From: an uncultured Xanthomonas sp.
Lineage (GTDB): Bacteria > Pseudomonadota > Gammaproteobacteria > Xanthomonadales > Xanthomonadaceae
Assembly: GCA_943912265.1 (NCBI GenBank)
Contig: CALTTS010000003.1
Coordinates: 150,036-214,035, forward strand
Length of the DNA stretch: 64,000 nucleotides
Direction of reading: 5' to 3'
A program made the translations under genes and the position numbers. Below the pieces are notes generated by a model that was not told where the DNA came from, searched no databases, and was given only the letters and a program-made list of their open reading frames with translations. Numbering within the stretch: position 1 is the first letter of the stretch; the number at the start of each line of letters is the position of its first letter. This document shows, piece by piece, positions 57,009 through 64,000 of this stretch.

Positions 57009-57500
57009 ATGGAACACGCTCCGATGAGTGCCCCCTTGCTGTCCCTGTGGAACCGCCTGTCGCGCTGGCCGGCCGGCGGCTGGCTGTTTTCCCGCGCGAT
57101 CTGCTTCAAGGCCCCCTACTTCGGCAGCATTTCGCCGTGCATCACCCGGCTGGAAGCCGGGCGCTGCCAGGCCCGCATCGCCGACCGGCGCGCGGTCCGC
57201 AACCACATCGGCACCGTGCATGCCATCGCGCTGTGCAACCTGGCCGAACTCGTCGCCGGCGTGATGACCGACGCCACCCTGCCGGCCGCGATGCGCTGGA
57301 TTCCCAGGGGCATGACCGTGGAATACCGCAAGCGCGCGGTCGGCACCCTGCAGGCCGAAGCGGTCCCCGGGCGGCCTCTCGTCGTTTCGGCCGAGGGCTA
57401 CGACCTGCCGGTGCAAGTGACCGTGACCGATCCGCGGGGCGAGACGGTGTTCGTCGCCACGATCGCGATGTGGGTATCGCCCCGGCCCGCGCGCCGGTGA
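57009..57500 (+). CDS. Hotdog-fold thioesterase-like protein (DUF4442)
   Basis: A 163-residue protein with a short N-terminal region and a hotdog domain. Features are PYFGSISPCITRLEAGRCQARIADRRAVRNHIGTVHAIALCNLAELVAG, where RNHIGTVHAIALC resembles the helix and active-site Asn/His region of DUF4442 thioesterases. Location just after fadE suits acyl-CoA hydrolysis. Either ATG 57009 or 57024 may start it. No direct evidence of its substrate. Confidence 0.85.
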   Translation: MEHAPMSAPLLSLWNRLSRWPAGGWLFSRAICFKAPYFGSISPCITRLEAGRCQARIADRRAVRNHIGTVHAIALCNLAELVAGVMTDATLPAAMRWIPRGMTVEYRKRAVGTLQAEAVPGRPLVVSAEGYDLPVQVTVTDPRGETVFVATIAMWVSPRPARR

Positions 57501-57516
57501 ATCCCGGGCGGCCGGC

Positions 57517-57870
57517 TCAGCCCGCCAGCAGCGTCGCCGCCAGCGCCAGCAGGGCCGGCACGCCCTGCACGTAGAAGATGCGCCGGCTCACGCTCCAGGC
57601 GCCGTACAGCGCGGCCAGCGTCACGCAGCCGAGGAAGAACAGCGCCACGTCCTGCCTGTCCGCCGCCACGCCCCACAGCAGGCCGGCGGCGAGGAACCCG
57701 TTGTACAGCCCCTGGTTGGCGGCCAGCACGCGCGTGGTTTCGGCCTTTTCCGGCGTGTTGCGGAAGGTCTTCATCCCCAGCGGGCGCGTCCACAGGAACA
57801 TCTCCAGCACCAGGATGTACAGGTGCAGCAGCGCCACCAGCACGGTCAGGATGACGGCAATCGCATGCAT
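57517..57870 (-). CDS. DUF1304 small membrane protein
   Basis: A 117-residue protein with four hydrophobic helices. The pattern LLHLYILVLEMFLWTRP, FRNTPEKAETTRVLAANQGLYNGFLAAGLLWG and GAWSVSRRIFYVQGVPALLALA matches the DUF1304 family, whose function is unknown. GAGGAG lies 6 nt before ATG 57870. It follows the TLC-like transporter by 17 nt on the same strand. Confidence 0.9.
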   Translation of the reverse strand: MHAIAVILTVLVALLHLYILVLEMFLWTRPLGMKTFRNTPEKAETTRVLAANQGLYNGFLAAGLLWGVAADRQDVALFFLGCVTLAALYGAWSVSRRIFYVQGVPALLALAATLLAG

Positions 57871-57887
57871 GGGCATCTCCTCGCAGG

Positions 57888-59195
57888 TCAGGGCGCGCGC
57901 TCGGCCGCCGGCAGCGAACCCAGCCCCTCGGTGCGCCGCGACAGCCGCCAGCCGATGCCGGCCGCGACCATCGCGGCGAGCGCGCTGAGGCCGGCGAAAC
58001 CGCTGGTGGCCATGCCGAGCAGGCGCAGGCCGTTCATGCCCAGCGCGATGGACAGGTCGCCGAAGCGCCACACCGCGGTATCCACCGCATTCTGGCCCTT
58101 GTAGCGCACGTTGCGCGGCACCCGCGTGTACAGGCTGTGTCGCGCCGGCTCGGCCATGCCGTAGGCCAGGCCGCGGCTGACGATCAGCGCCACCGCCACG
58201 GCCGGCATGCCCAGCAGCAGCGGGGCATGCGGGTCGGCGGCGAACAGCACCAGCATCAGCACCGCGATGCTGACCAGCGCCCAGATCAGGATCACCGGCC
58301 CCGGCCCCTGCTTGGGCAGCAGCCAGCGGGTGATGGTCAGCTGCGCGATCACGGTGAGCACGTTCGCGGCCAGGTCGACGTTGGCGGCGAAGCGCGTGCG
58401 CGCCACCGCGTCGGCACCGAAGCTGAGGTTGGAGTAATCGGTCACCAGCGCGTAGTTGACCGTGCCGATGCCGTCGGCCAGCAGCAGCAGCAGCGACATG
58501 TTGCGGATGAAGGGGTCGGCGAAGATCTGCTTCAGGCCGTCGAACATGCCGCCGCCCACCGCCGCCTCGTGCCCGGGCTCGTGCCGGCGCGCACCGTGCA
58601 GCCGCGCCCAGTGGCCGAGCGCCACCACGCAGCCCAGCGCGATGCACAGCAGGCCCGCCGACACCACCAGCAGCGGCGCCACGCCGATCCCCCCGACCAG
58701 CGAGCGCGTCAGCGCCGGGCCGGTGACCGCGCCGATGGTGCCGGCCACGGCGATGACCGGGAACAGCCGCCGCGCCTGCTCGCTGCTCCAGATGTCGGAC
58801 ATGAAGCTCCAGAACACCGACACCACGAACAGGTTGAACACGCTGACCCAGACGAAGAACAGCATGCCCAGCGCCTTGGGCGTCAGCAGCCCCTGGCCAG
58901 TGAACAGCGGCACGAAGCCGATCAGGCAGGCGACGAAGAACACGTAGACGATCGGTACCACCACCCGCCGCGGCCAGCGCGCGATCAGCGCGGCGAACAC
59001 CGGCGACAGCAGCAGCGTGCCGACGAAAGTGGCGCCGTAGAACCATGGCAGCTGGGTGGAGCCCACCGCCGCGGACAGCTGCTCGCGCACCGGGCGGATC
59101 ACGTAGTACGCGGCCAGCACGCAGAAGAAATAGACGAACGACAGCGCCACGGCCCGCCATTCCCCGGTGTGTACCCTGCCCTGAGTGGCGTGCAT
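57888..59195 (-). CDS. TLC/ATP-ADP translocase-like MFS transporter
   Basis: A 435-residue inner-membrane protein with about 12 helices. VYFFCVLAAYYVIRPVREQLSA and the SVFWSFMSDIWSSEQARRLFPVIAVAGTIGAVTGP region resemble the ATP/ADP translocase (TLC, NTT) family and MFS relatives common in free-living bacteria. Energy-parasite nucleotide exchange is unlikely for a free-living host, so the substrate is unknown. The ATG at 59195 is preferred on the helix pattern; the ribosome site is weak. Confidence 0.75.
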   Translation of the reverse strand: MHATQGRVHTGEWRAVALSFVYFFCVLAAYYVIRPVREQLSAAVGSTQLPWFYGATFVGTLLLSPVFAALIARWPRRVVVPIVYVFFVACLIGFVPLFTGQGLLTPKALGMLFFVWVSVFNLFVVSVFWSFMSDIWSSEQARRLFPVIAVAGTIGAVTGPALTRSLVGGIGVAPLLVVSAGLLCIALGCVVALGHWARLHGARRHEPGHEAAVGGGMFDGLKQIFADPFIRNMSLLLLLADGIGTVNYALVTDYSNLSFGADAVARTRFAANVDLAANVLTVIAQLTITRWLLPKQGPGPVILIWALVSIAVLMLVLFAADPHAPLLLGMPAVAVALIVSRGLAYGMAEPARHSLYTRVPRNVRYKGQNAVDTAVWRFGDLSIALGMNGLRLLGMATSGFAGLSALAAMVAAGIGWRLSRRTEGLGSLPAAERAP

Positions 59196-59375
59196 CCGGC
59201 CGTGTTCCGTCGCGAAGATGCGCGCAAGGTAGCCGATGCACCGCAACATCGCCAATGCCGCGGCGCCGACGCACCGTTCCGCGTGCCGCGCCATCGACCA
59301 TCGGCGGATGCCGCGCGCGCACCGGCCCGGCTAGGCTCGCCGGGCCACCATCATGCTCATCCGGGGAGGGGACGC

Positions 59376-60962
59376 ATGTACGACTACGTGATCGTCGGCG
59401 CGGGTTCGGCCGGCTGCGTGCTGGCCCGCCGGCTCAGCGAGGATCCCGATTGCCGGGTGCTGCTGGTCGAGGCCGGCCCGCGCGACCGCCATCCGTTCAT
59501 CCACATGCCGGCCGGCATCGCCCACCTGGCGCGCAACCGCCGCCTCAACTGGAACTACCTCACCGAACCGGAAGCGCAGCTCGGCGGCCGCCGCATGTGG
59601 TGGCCGCGCGGCAAGGTGCTCGGCGGCTCCAGCGCGATCAACGCGATGTGCTACGTGCGCGGCGTGCCGGCCGACTACGACGGCTGGGCCGCCGCCGGCG
59701 CCGATGGCTGGGACTGGGCGAACGTGCTGCCCTACTTCCGCCGCAGCGAATGCAACGCGCGCGGCGCCGATGCGCTGCACGGCGACCGCGGGCCGCTGCA
59801 CGTGTCCGACCTGCGCCACGTCAATCCGCTCAGCCGCGCCTTCATCGAGGCCGGCGTCGAGGCCGGCCTGCCGCGCAACGACGACTTCAACGGACCGTCG
59901 CAGGCCGGCGTCGGCCTCTACCAGGTCACCCAGAAGCAGGGCGCGCGCTGTTCCTCGGCCGTGGCCTACCTGACGCCGGTGCGCGAACGCCCGAACCTGG
60001 ACATCGCCACCGGCGCGCTGGTGCGCCGGCTCGTGCTGGAGAACGGCCGCGCCGTCGGCGTGGCCTATGCGCAGGGCGGCAGCGAGACCGTGGCACACGC
60101 CGGCCGCGAGGTGCTGCTGTGCGCGGGCGCGGTCAACTCGCCGCAGCTGCTGATGCTGTCCGGCATCGGCCCGGCCGAGGAGCTGCGCGCGGCCGGCATC
60201 GACGTGCTGCTCGACCAGCCCAACGTCGGCCGCCACCTGCAGGACCACCTGGACGTCTGCACGCTGTTCCACACCGTGCCCGGGGTCAGCTACGACCGCC
60301 TGAGCGAACTGAAGGTCGCCTTCGACTACTTCCTGCGCGGCCACCGCGGCGCCGGCACCAGCAACGTCGCCGAGGCCGGCGGCTTCATGCGTTCGCGCCA
60401 CGCCGCGGACGCGCGCAACGACATCCAGTTCCACTTCGTCCCGGCGATGCTCGACGACCACGGCCGCCACCGCCTGCCCGGCGATGGCTACACCCTGCAT
60501 GCCTGCTTCCTGCAGCCGCGCAGCCGCGGCCGCATCGGCCTGCACGACGCCGACCCGCGCCGCGCGCCGCGCATCGAAGCCGACTACCTCTCCGACCCGG
60601 ACGGCTTCGACCTGAAGATGATGGTGGAGTGCGCGCGGCTGTCGCGCGAGATCCTCGCCCAGGCCGCGTTCGACCCGTGGCGCGGCGCGCCGATCTTCCC
60701 GTCGCGCACCGACCTGTCCGAGGCCGGGCTGGCCGAGTTCGTCCGCGCCAAGGCCGAGACCATCTACCACCCGGCCGGCACCTGCCGGATCGGCAAGCCG
60801 GACGAAGGCGTGGTCGACCCGCAGCTGCGCGTGCACGGCATCGCCGGCCTGCGCGTGGTCGACGCCTCGGTGATGCCCGCCCTGCCCAGCGGCAACACCA
60901 ACGCGCCGACGATGATGATCGCCGAGCGCGCCGCCGACCTGATCCGCGGCTTCGTCGCCTAG
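59376..60962 (+). CDS. GMC-family FAD alcohol/choline dehydrogenase
   Basis: A 528-residue flavoprotein of the BetA/AlkJ type. The ADP-binding VIVGAGSAGCVLARRLSED opens the protein, followed by RGKVLGGSSAINAMCYVRG (GMC signature 1), GAVNSPQLLMLSGIGP (signature 2), and a C-terminal IYHPAGTCRIG with SGNTNAPTMMIAERAADLI. It probably oxidises a primary alcohol and feeds electrons to quinones. The GGGGAGGGG ribosome site is strong. Tail-to-tail overlap of 4 nt with the EamA gene. Confidence 0.95.
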   Translation: MYDYVIVGAGSAGCVLARRLSEDPDCRVLLVEAGPRDRHPFIHMPAGIAHLARNRRLNWNYLTEPEAQLGGRRMWWPRGKVLGGSSAINAMCYVRGVPADYDGWAAAGADGWDWANVLPYFRRSECNARGADALHGDRGPLHVSDLRHVNPLSRAFIEAGVEAGLPRNDDFNGPSQAGVGLYQVTQKQGARCSSAVAYLTPVRERPNLDIATGALVRRLVLENGRAVGVAYAQGGSETVAHAGREVLLCAGAVNSPQLLMLSGIGPAEELRAAGIDVLLDQPNVGRHLQDHLDVCTLFHTVPGVSYDRLSELKVAFDYFLRGHRGAGTSNVAEAGGFMRSRHAADARNDIQFHFVPAMLDDHGRHRLPGDGYTLHACFLQPRSRGRIGLHDADPRRAPRIEADYLSDPDGFDLKMMVECARLSREILAQAAFDPWRGAPIFPSRTDLSEAGLAEFVRAKAETIYHPAGTCRIGKPDEGVVDPQLRVHGIAGLRVVDASVMPALPSGNTNAPTMMIAERAADLIRGFVA

Positions 60963-61849
60963 CGCCGCGCCGGCACGGCCGAAGCCGCCCGCGTCGCCAG
61001 CCACACGCCCGCCGCCGACAGGGCGAAGCCGGCCACCTTCGCCGGGGTGAGCGACTCGCCGAACCAGGCCAGCCCGAACACCGCCGTCACCGGCGGCATC
61101 AGGAAGAACAGCGCGGCCACCGCCGACGCGGCGCCATGCCGGATCAGCACGAACAGCAGGCTGAACCCGCCGACCGAATTGACCAGTATCAACCAGGCCA
61201 GCGGCCAGACCGACGCGGCCGCCGGCATCTGCGCGAGCGAACCTTCGTGCCAGGCCAGCGGCAGCAGGACCAGCGTCGCGGCGGCGTTCTGCACGGCCAG
61301 GCCGGCCCGCGGGTCCAGCCGCGAGGCATGGTGCTTCTGGTAGACCGTGCCGACGCCGATCCCTGCCAGCCCGACCGCCAGCCCCGCCCAGGCCGAGACC
61401 GATGCCGCCGGCTGCAGGCGGTCGGCCACCACCAGCAGCACGCCGGCCACGCCCAGCGCCATGCCCGCCCAGCCGCGCCGGCCCAGCCGTTCGTTGCCCG
61501 CCAGCGTGGACAACAGCGCCACCAGCAGCGGCATGCAGCCGATCGCCAGCGCGGATATGCCAGCGCCGGCGCCGTGGGCGAAGGCCCAGTACACGCCGCC
61601 GAACTGCATGGCCAGCATCAGCACCCCGCTGACCGCGCTGTGCCAGGCCTCGTCCGGCGTCGGCAGGCGCACGCCGGCCAGCCGGCCCAGCCCGGCGAAG
61701 ATCGCGGCGGACAGGCCGAACCGCCAGACCAGCACGCCGAAGGCGCCGGCATGCGCCACCGCTTCCTTGCCGGCGATGTAGCCGGTGCACCAGACCAGCA
61801 CGAAGGCCAGGCCGGTGGCGGATGCGCGCTGGCGTGCCGGGATGTCCAT
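60959..61849 (-). CDS. EamA/DMT-family metabolite exporter
   Basis: A 296-residue protein with ten hydrophobic helices in two EamA halves. FVLVWCTGYIAGKEAV starts helix 1, LMLAMQFGGVYWAFAHGAGAGISALAIGCMPLLVALLS ends the first half, and FFLMPPVTAVFGLAWFGE is the second-half signature. Members export amino acids or other metabolites (RhtA/YdcZ-like), but the substrate is not readable here. Confidence 0.92.
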   Translation of the reverse strand: MDIPARQRASATGLAFVLVWCTGYIAGKEAVAHAGAFGVLVWRFGLSAAIFAGLGRLAGVRLPTPDEAWHSAVSGVLMLAMQFGGVYWAFAHGAGAGISALAIGCMPLLVALLSTLAGNERLGRRGWAGMALGVAGVLLVVADRLQPAASVSAWAGLAVGLAGIGVGTVYQKHHASRLDPRAGLAVQNAAATLVLLPLAWHEGSLAQMPAAASVWPLAWLILVNSVGGFSLLFVLIRHGAASAVAALFFLMPPVTAVFGLAWFGESLTPAKVAGFALSAAGVWLATRAASAVPARR

Positions 61850-61984
61850 GCCGGCATGTTCGGGCCATCCCGCCGCCAGCGGCTACGCGACCTTGGTCCG
61901 AGACCGCCGGCGCCGGCCCGCATGCGACACGCCGCATCCAATGCCATTGCGAATCAAGGCATTGGTCGCGGTTCATGCCGCGGT

Positions 61985-62014
61985 TTGTGCAATCGGGAAG
62001 GGCGGCGCTAGAAT
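61985..62014 (+). promoter_or_regulatory. Promoter candidate of the serine hydrolase gene
   Basis: TTGTGC (61985-61990) and TAGAAT (62009-62014) are 18 bp apart in the divergent gap. The start would lie about 27 bp before ATG 62048. Confidence 0.4.
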
Positions 62015-62047
62015 CGCGAAAGCCCTGTCGGACAGGCATTCCCTGCC

Positions 62048-63418
62048 ATGAATCATCCGCGCAAGCGCCGCGCCCTCTCCTCGCTCTCGCTCGGCCTGCT
62101 CGCCGCCCTGCTCCCGGTTTCGCTGGTTTCGCCCGCGCAGACGGGCACGCTGGCCGGCAACGTGCAGGCCCTGCCCGCGCCGATCGCCGACGAATCGCCG
62201 GCCCGGCCGCGGACTTCGCCGCTGGCCCCGGGCTTCGACGTCGCCGGGTTCGAGGCCATCGCCCGCCACCTGACCGACAACGGCCGCGTGCCGGGCATGG
62301 CGATGGCCATCGTCCACGACGGCCAGGTGCTCAGCGCGCGCGGCTACGGCGTCACCGACGTCAACCGGCCCGAACCGATCGACGCCCACACCGTGTTCCG
62401 CCTGGCCTCGCTGTCCAAGGCCTTCGCCGGCACGATGACCGGCCTGCTGGTCAACGACGGCGTGCTGCGCTGGGACAGCAAGGTCACCGACTTCCTGCCC
62501 GACTTCCGCCTGTCCTCGCCCGAGGCCACCCGGCGCCTGACCGTGGCCGATCTGGTCAGCCAGCGCTCCGGCCTGGGCCACAACGCCTACGACCCGGACC
62601 TGGAAGCCAACGCGGACTACCGTTCTCTGGTCCGCAAGATGGCCTACACGCCGCTGGCCTGCATGCCCGGCGACTGCTACGGCTATCAGAACGTCGCCTT
62701 CAGCCTGGTCGGCGACATCGCCTTCAACGCCTCGGGCAGCTTCTACGAGCAGCTGGTCGAACGCCGCATCTTCAAGCCGCTGGGCATGAACGACGCCAGC
62801 CTCGGCCTGGCCGGCATCGAGGGCAGCCCGCGCTGGGCGCGCCCGCACGTGCGCGGCGGCCACGGCTGGGTGCCGCTGACGCCCAAGCCGGCCTATTACC
62901 GCGTGGCGCCGGCCGCCGGCGTCAACGCCAGCATCAGCGACATGGCGCAATGGCTGGTCGCCCACACCGGCCACCGCCCGGACGTGCTGCCGGCGCCGCT
63001 GCTGGCCACGCTGCACGCGCCGCTGATCTCCACCCCGGGCGAACGCCGCGCCGGCTGGCGCCGCGAGCGCATCAGCGAGGCCGGCTACGCCATCGGCTGG
63101 CGCGTGTTCGAATACGCCGGCCACCGCGTGGTGTTCCATGCCGGCGCGGTGCAAGGCTACCGCGGCATGATCGCGATGATCCCGGACGAGGACTTCGGCA
63201 CCGTGATCCTGTGGAATAGCGAGAGCCCGCTGCCGTCCGGCCTGCTGCCGACCATCCTCGACCGCGCGCTCGGCCTGCCGGCCCGCAAGTGGATGGACAT
63301 CGACACCGGTTTCGGCGACGACACGCTCTACGTCGAACGCGGCAAGCCGCAGGAATCGCGCGGCGTGCAGGCCGTCGGCGGCGGATCGCCGACCCGCTCC
63401 AAGGCCTCGCCGCGCTGA
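62048..63418 (+). CDS. Serine hydrolase of the beta-lactamase/DD-peptidase family
   Basis: A 456-residue exported protein. A signal peptide-like N-terminus (basic start, Leu-rich core to residue 30) precedes a class C beta-lactamase-like domain. The active-site SxxK is SLSK (Ser121, Lys124), the YxN is in DCYGYQN, and HAG in VVFHAGAVQGYRGM stands for the KTG-equivalent. It resembles Pab87/EstB-like serine hydrolases rather than true beta-lactamases. The function may be peptidase or esterase. Confidence 0.9.
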   Translation: MNHPRKRRALSSLSLGLLAALLPVSLVSPAQTGTLAGNVQALPAPIADESPARPRTSPLAPGFDVAGFEAIARHLTDNGRVPGMAMAIVHDGQVLSARGYGVTDVNRPEPIDAHTVFRLASLSKAFAGTMTGLLVNDGVLRWDSKVTDFLPDFRLSSPEATRRLTVADLVSQRSGLGHNAYDPDLEANADYRSLVRKMAYTPLACMPGDCYGYQNVAFSLVGDIAFNASGSFYEQLVERRIFKPLGMNDASLGLAGIEGSPRWARPHVRGGHGWVPLTPKPAYYRVAPAAGVNASISDMAQWLVAHTGHRPDVLPAPLLATLHAPLISTPGERRAGWRRERISEAGYAIGWRVFEYAGHRVVFHAGAVQGYRGMIAMIPDEDFGTVILWNSESPLPSGLLPTILDRALGLPARKWMDIDTGFGDDTLYVERGKPQESRGVQAVGGGSPTRSKASPR

Positions 63419-63528
63419 CACGGCGGCCGGCGCGGCGATCGGCATTTGGTCGGTTCGGCCGGCCGCATCGTCGACGCCCGCCTGCGGCTTCCGCAGGCAT
63501 GCATCCCCGGCATGAACCGGCAGACATG

Positions 63529-63564
63529 AAAAAACTCCCTCTCCGCTGGGCCGGAGAGAGAGTT
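63529..63564 (-). terminator. Rho-independent terminator of the histone-like gene
   Basis: On the minus strand AACTCTCTCTCCG and CGGAGAGGGAGTT form a 13-position stem with one mismatch and a 6-nt loop. It leads into TTTTTT, a classical intrinsic terminator 31 nt after the stop. Confidence 0.85.
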
Positions 63565-63595
63565 CGTCCGTCGCGGATGCGCCGGCGTTGCCGGA

Positions 63596-64000
63596 TCAGA
63601 TCAGCGGCGCGGGGGTCACCGGCAGCGTCACGACCGGGCCGGCCTTCTTCTTCGCGGAAGAGGTCGTCACCACCGGGCCCGCTTTCTTCTTCGCGGAAGC
63701 CGTGGTCACCACCGGACCGGCCTTCTTCTTCGCCGCGGCCTTCTTGGCGACCTTCTTCACCGCCTTCTTGGCAACGGCCTTCTTGGCGGCCTTCTTCACC
63801 GCCTTCTTGGCGACGGCCTTCTTGGCGGCCTTCTTCACCGCCTTCTTGGCGACGGCCTTCTTGGCGGCCTTCTTCACCGCCTTCTTGGCGACGGCCTTCT
63901 TGGCGACCTTCTTCACCGCCTTCTTGGCAACGGCCTTCTTGGCGACCTTCTTCACCGCCTTCTTGGCGACGGCCTTCTTGGCGACCTTCTTCACCGCCTT
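63596..64000 (-). CDS. Histone H1-like Lys/Ala repeat protein, N-terminus outside window
   Basis: The frame is open to the last base, so the N-terminus is missing; about 134 residues are visible. Six near-identical 13-residue units of the form KKVAKKAVAKKAV (some with KKAAKK) are followed by three KKKAGPVVT-type units and a short hydrophobic end. The composition matches AlgP/Hc1-type nucleoid-associated proteins, which bind DNA through the basic tail. The codon-level repeat is almost exact, so copy number probably differs between strains. Confidence 0.85.
   Translation of the reverse strand, partial: KAVKKVAKKAVAKKAVKKVAKKAVAKKAVKKVAKKAVAKKAVKKAAKKAVAKKAVKKAAKKAVAKKAVKKAAKKAVAKKAVKKVAKKAAAKKKAGPVVTTASAKKKAGPVVTTSSAKKKAGPVVTLPVTPAPLI
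63758..64000. repeat. 39-bp tandem repeats encoding the Lys/Ala tail
   Basis: Six complete 39-bp units occupy 63758-63991 and the array runs on to the window edge. Units differ at a few positions, giving Val/Ala exchange at residue 3 of the unit. Confidence 0.9.

Noticed and set aside
62048..63418. Calling the serine hydrolase an antibiotic-resistance beta-lactamase
   Set aside because: SxxK and YxN are present but the KTG-equivalent and length fit the broader peptidase/esterase family; resistance is not supported.
63758..64000. Regular 39-bp repeats considered as a CRISPR array
   Set aside because: Units are contiguous with no variable spacers and encode a Lys/Ala protein in frame.

Overview
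The window is very G+C-rich (by eye around 70%) and gene-dense, with short intergenic gaps and many 4-nt stop/start overlaps. Its content and order (ptsI-mgtE, algH-ruvX-pyrB, pilT-pilU beside yggS-proC, metX-metB-hom, an AlgP/histone-H1-like Lys/Ala repeat protein, propeller-type two-component sensors) point to a chromosome of the gammaproteobacterial family Xanthomonadaceae/Lysobacteraceae (Luteimonas, Lysobacter, Pseudoxanthomonas, Thermomonas or a close relative). The genus is inference. I saw no rRNA, tRNA, CRISPR array, integrase or insertion sequence.

Layout. 1-4.8 kb: end of ptsI, mgtE magnesium channel, cold-shock/DUF1294 membrane protein, lipoprotein esterase, small zinc-ribbon protein. 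4.9-10.6 kb: amino-acid permease, a patch of short tandem repeats, an unknown secreted protein, a membrane protein and an M1 metallopeptidase. 10.7-14.8 kb: algH-ruvX-pyrB plus a polytopic membrane protein, then tag. 14.8-19.6 kb: YitT protein, pilU, pilT, yggS, proC. 19.6-21.9 kb: a structured leader, an ABC ATPase joined across a C10 tract to a DUSP23-like phosphatase, and a Roadblock/LC7-like protein. I regard this as the best candidate for an undescribed system here. 21.9-29.5 kb: NIF3-like protein, pdxH, P-loop kinase, dodecin, aroK-aroB, a secreted protein, a WGR-like protein, hemE, an MFS exporter. 29.5-36.1 kb: hybrid propeller sensor kinase with a coupled secreted protein, and a YceI/cytochrome b561/YceI operon. 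36.4-41.8 kb: gntR-sdaA with paired operators, and a propeller-GGDEF protein. 41.8-46.5 kb: metX-metB-hom under a SAM-I riboswitch, and a divergent phytase-like lipoprotein. 46.6-52.7 kb: prfC, hemolysin III, glycosyltransferase, mtgA, hslO, outer-membrane-like protein. 52.8-64 kb: TetR regulator, hydrolase-fadE, hotdog thioesterase, DUF1304, TLC-like transporter, GMC oxidoreductase, EamA exporter, serine hydrolase, and a histone-H1-like repeat protein cut by the window end.

How the genes work together. metX-metB-hom form a methionine operon with a SAM-I riboswitch and a large palindrome on its promoter, so two layers of control are likely. aroK-aroB overlap as a shikimate unit. A TetR regulator faces a hydrolase-fadE pair with palindromes in between, suggesting fatty-acid-responsive control. 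gntR sits 3 nt ahead of sdaA and has two TTTCGAAA-type palindromes before it. Several genes have a -10-like hexamer 5-8 nt before the ATG and no Shine-Dalgarno, which suggests leaderless transcripts. All functions are inferred by reading motifs; no database search was run.
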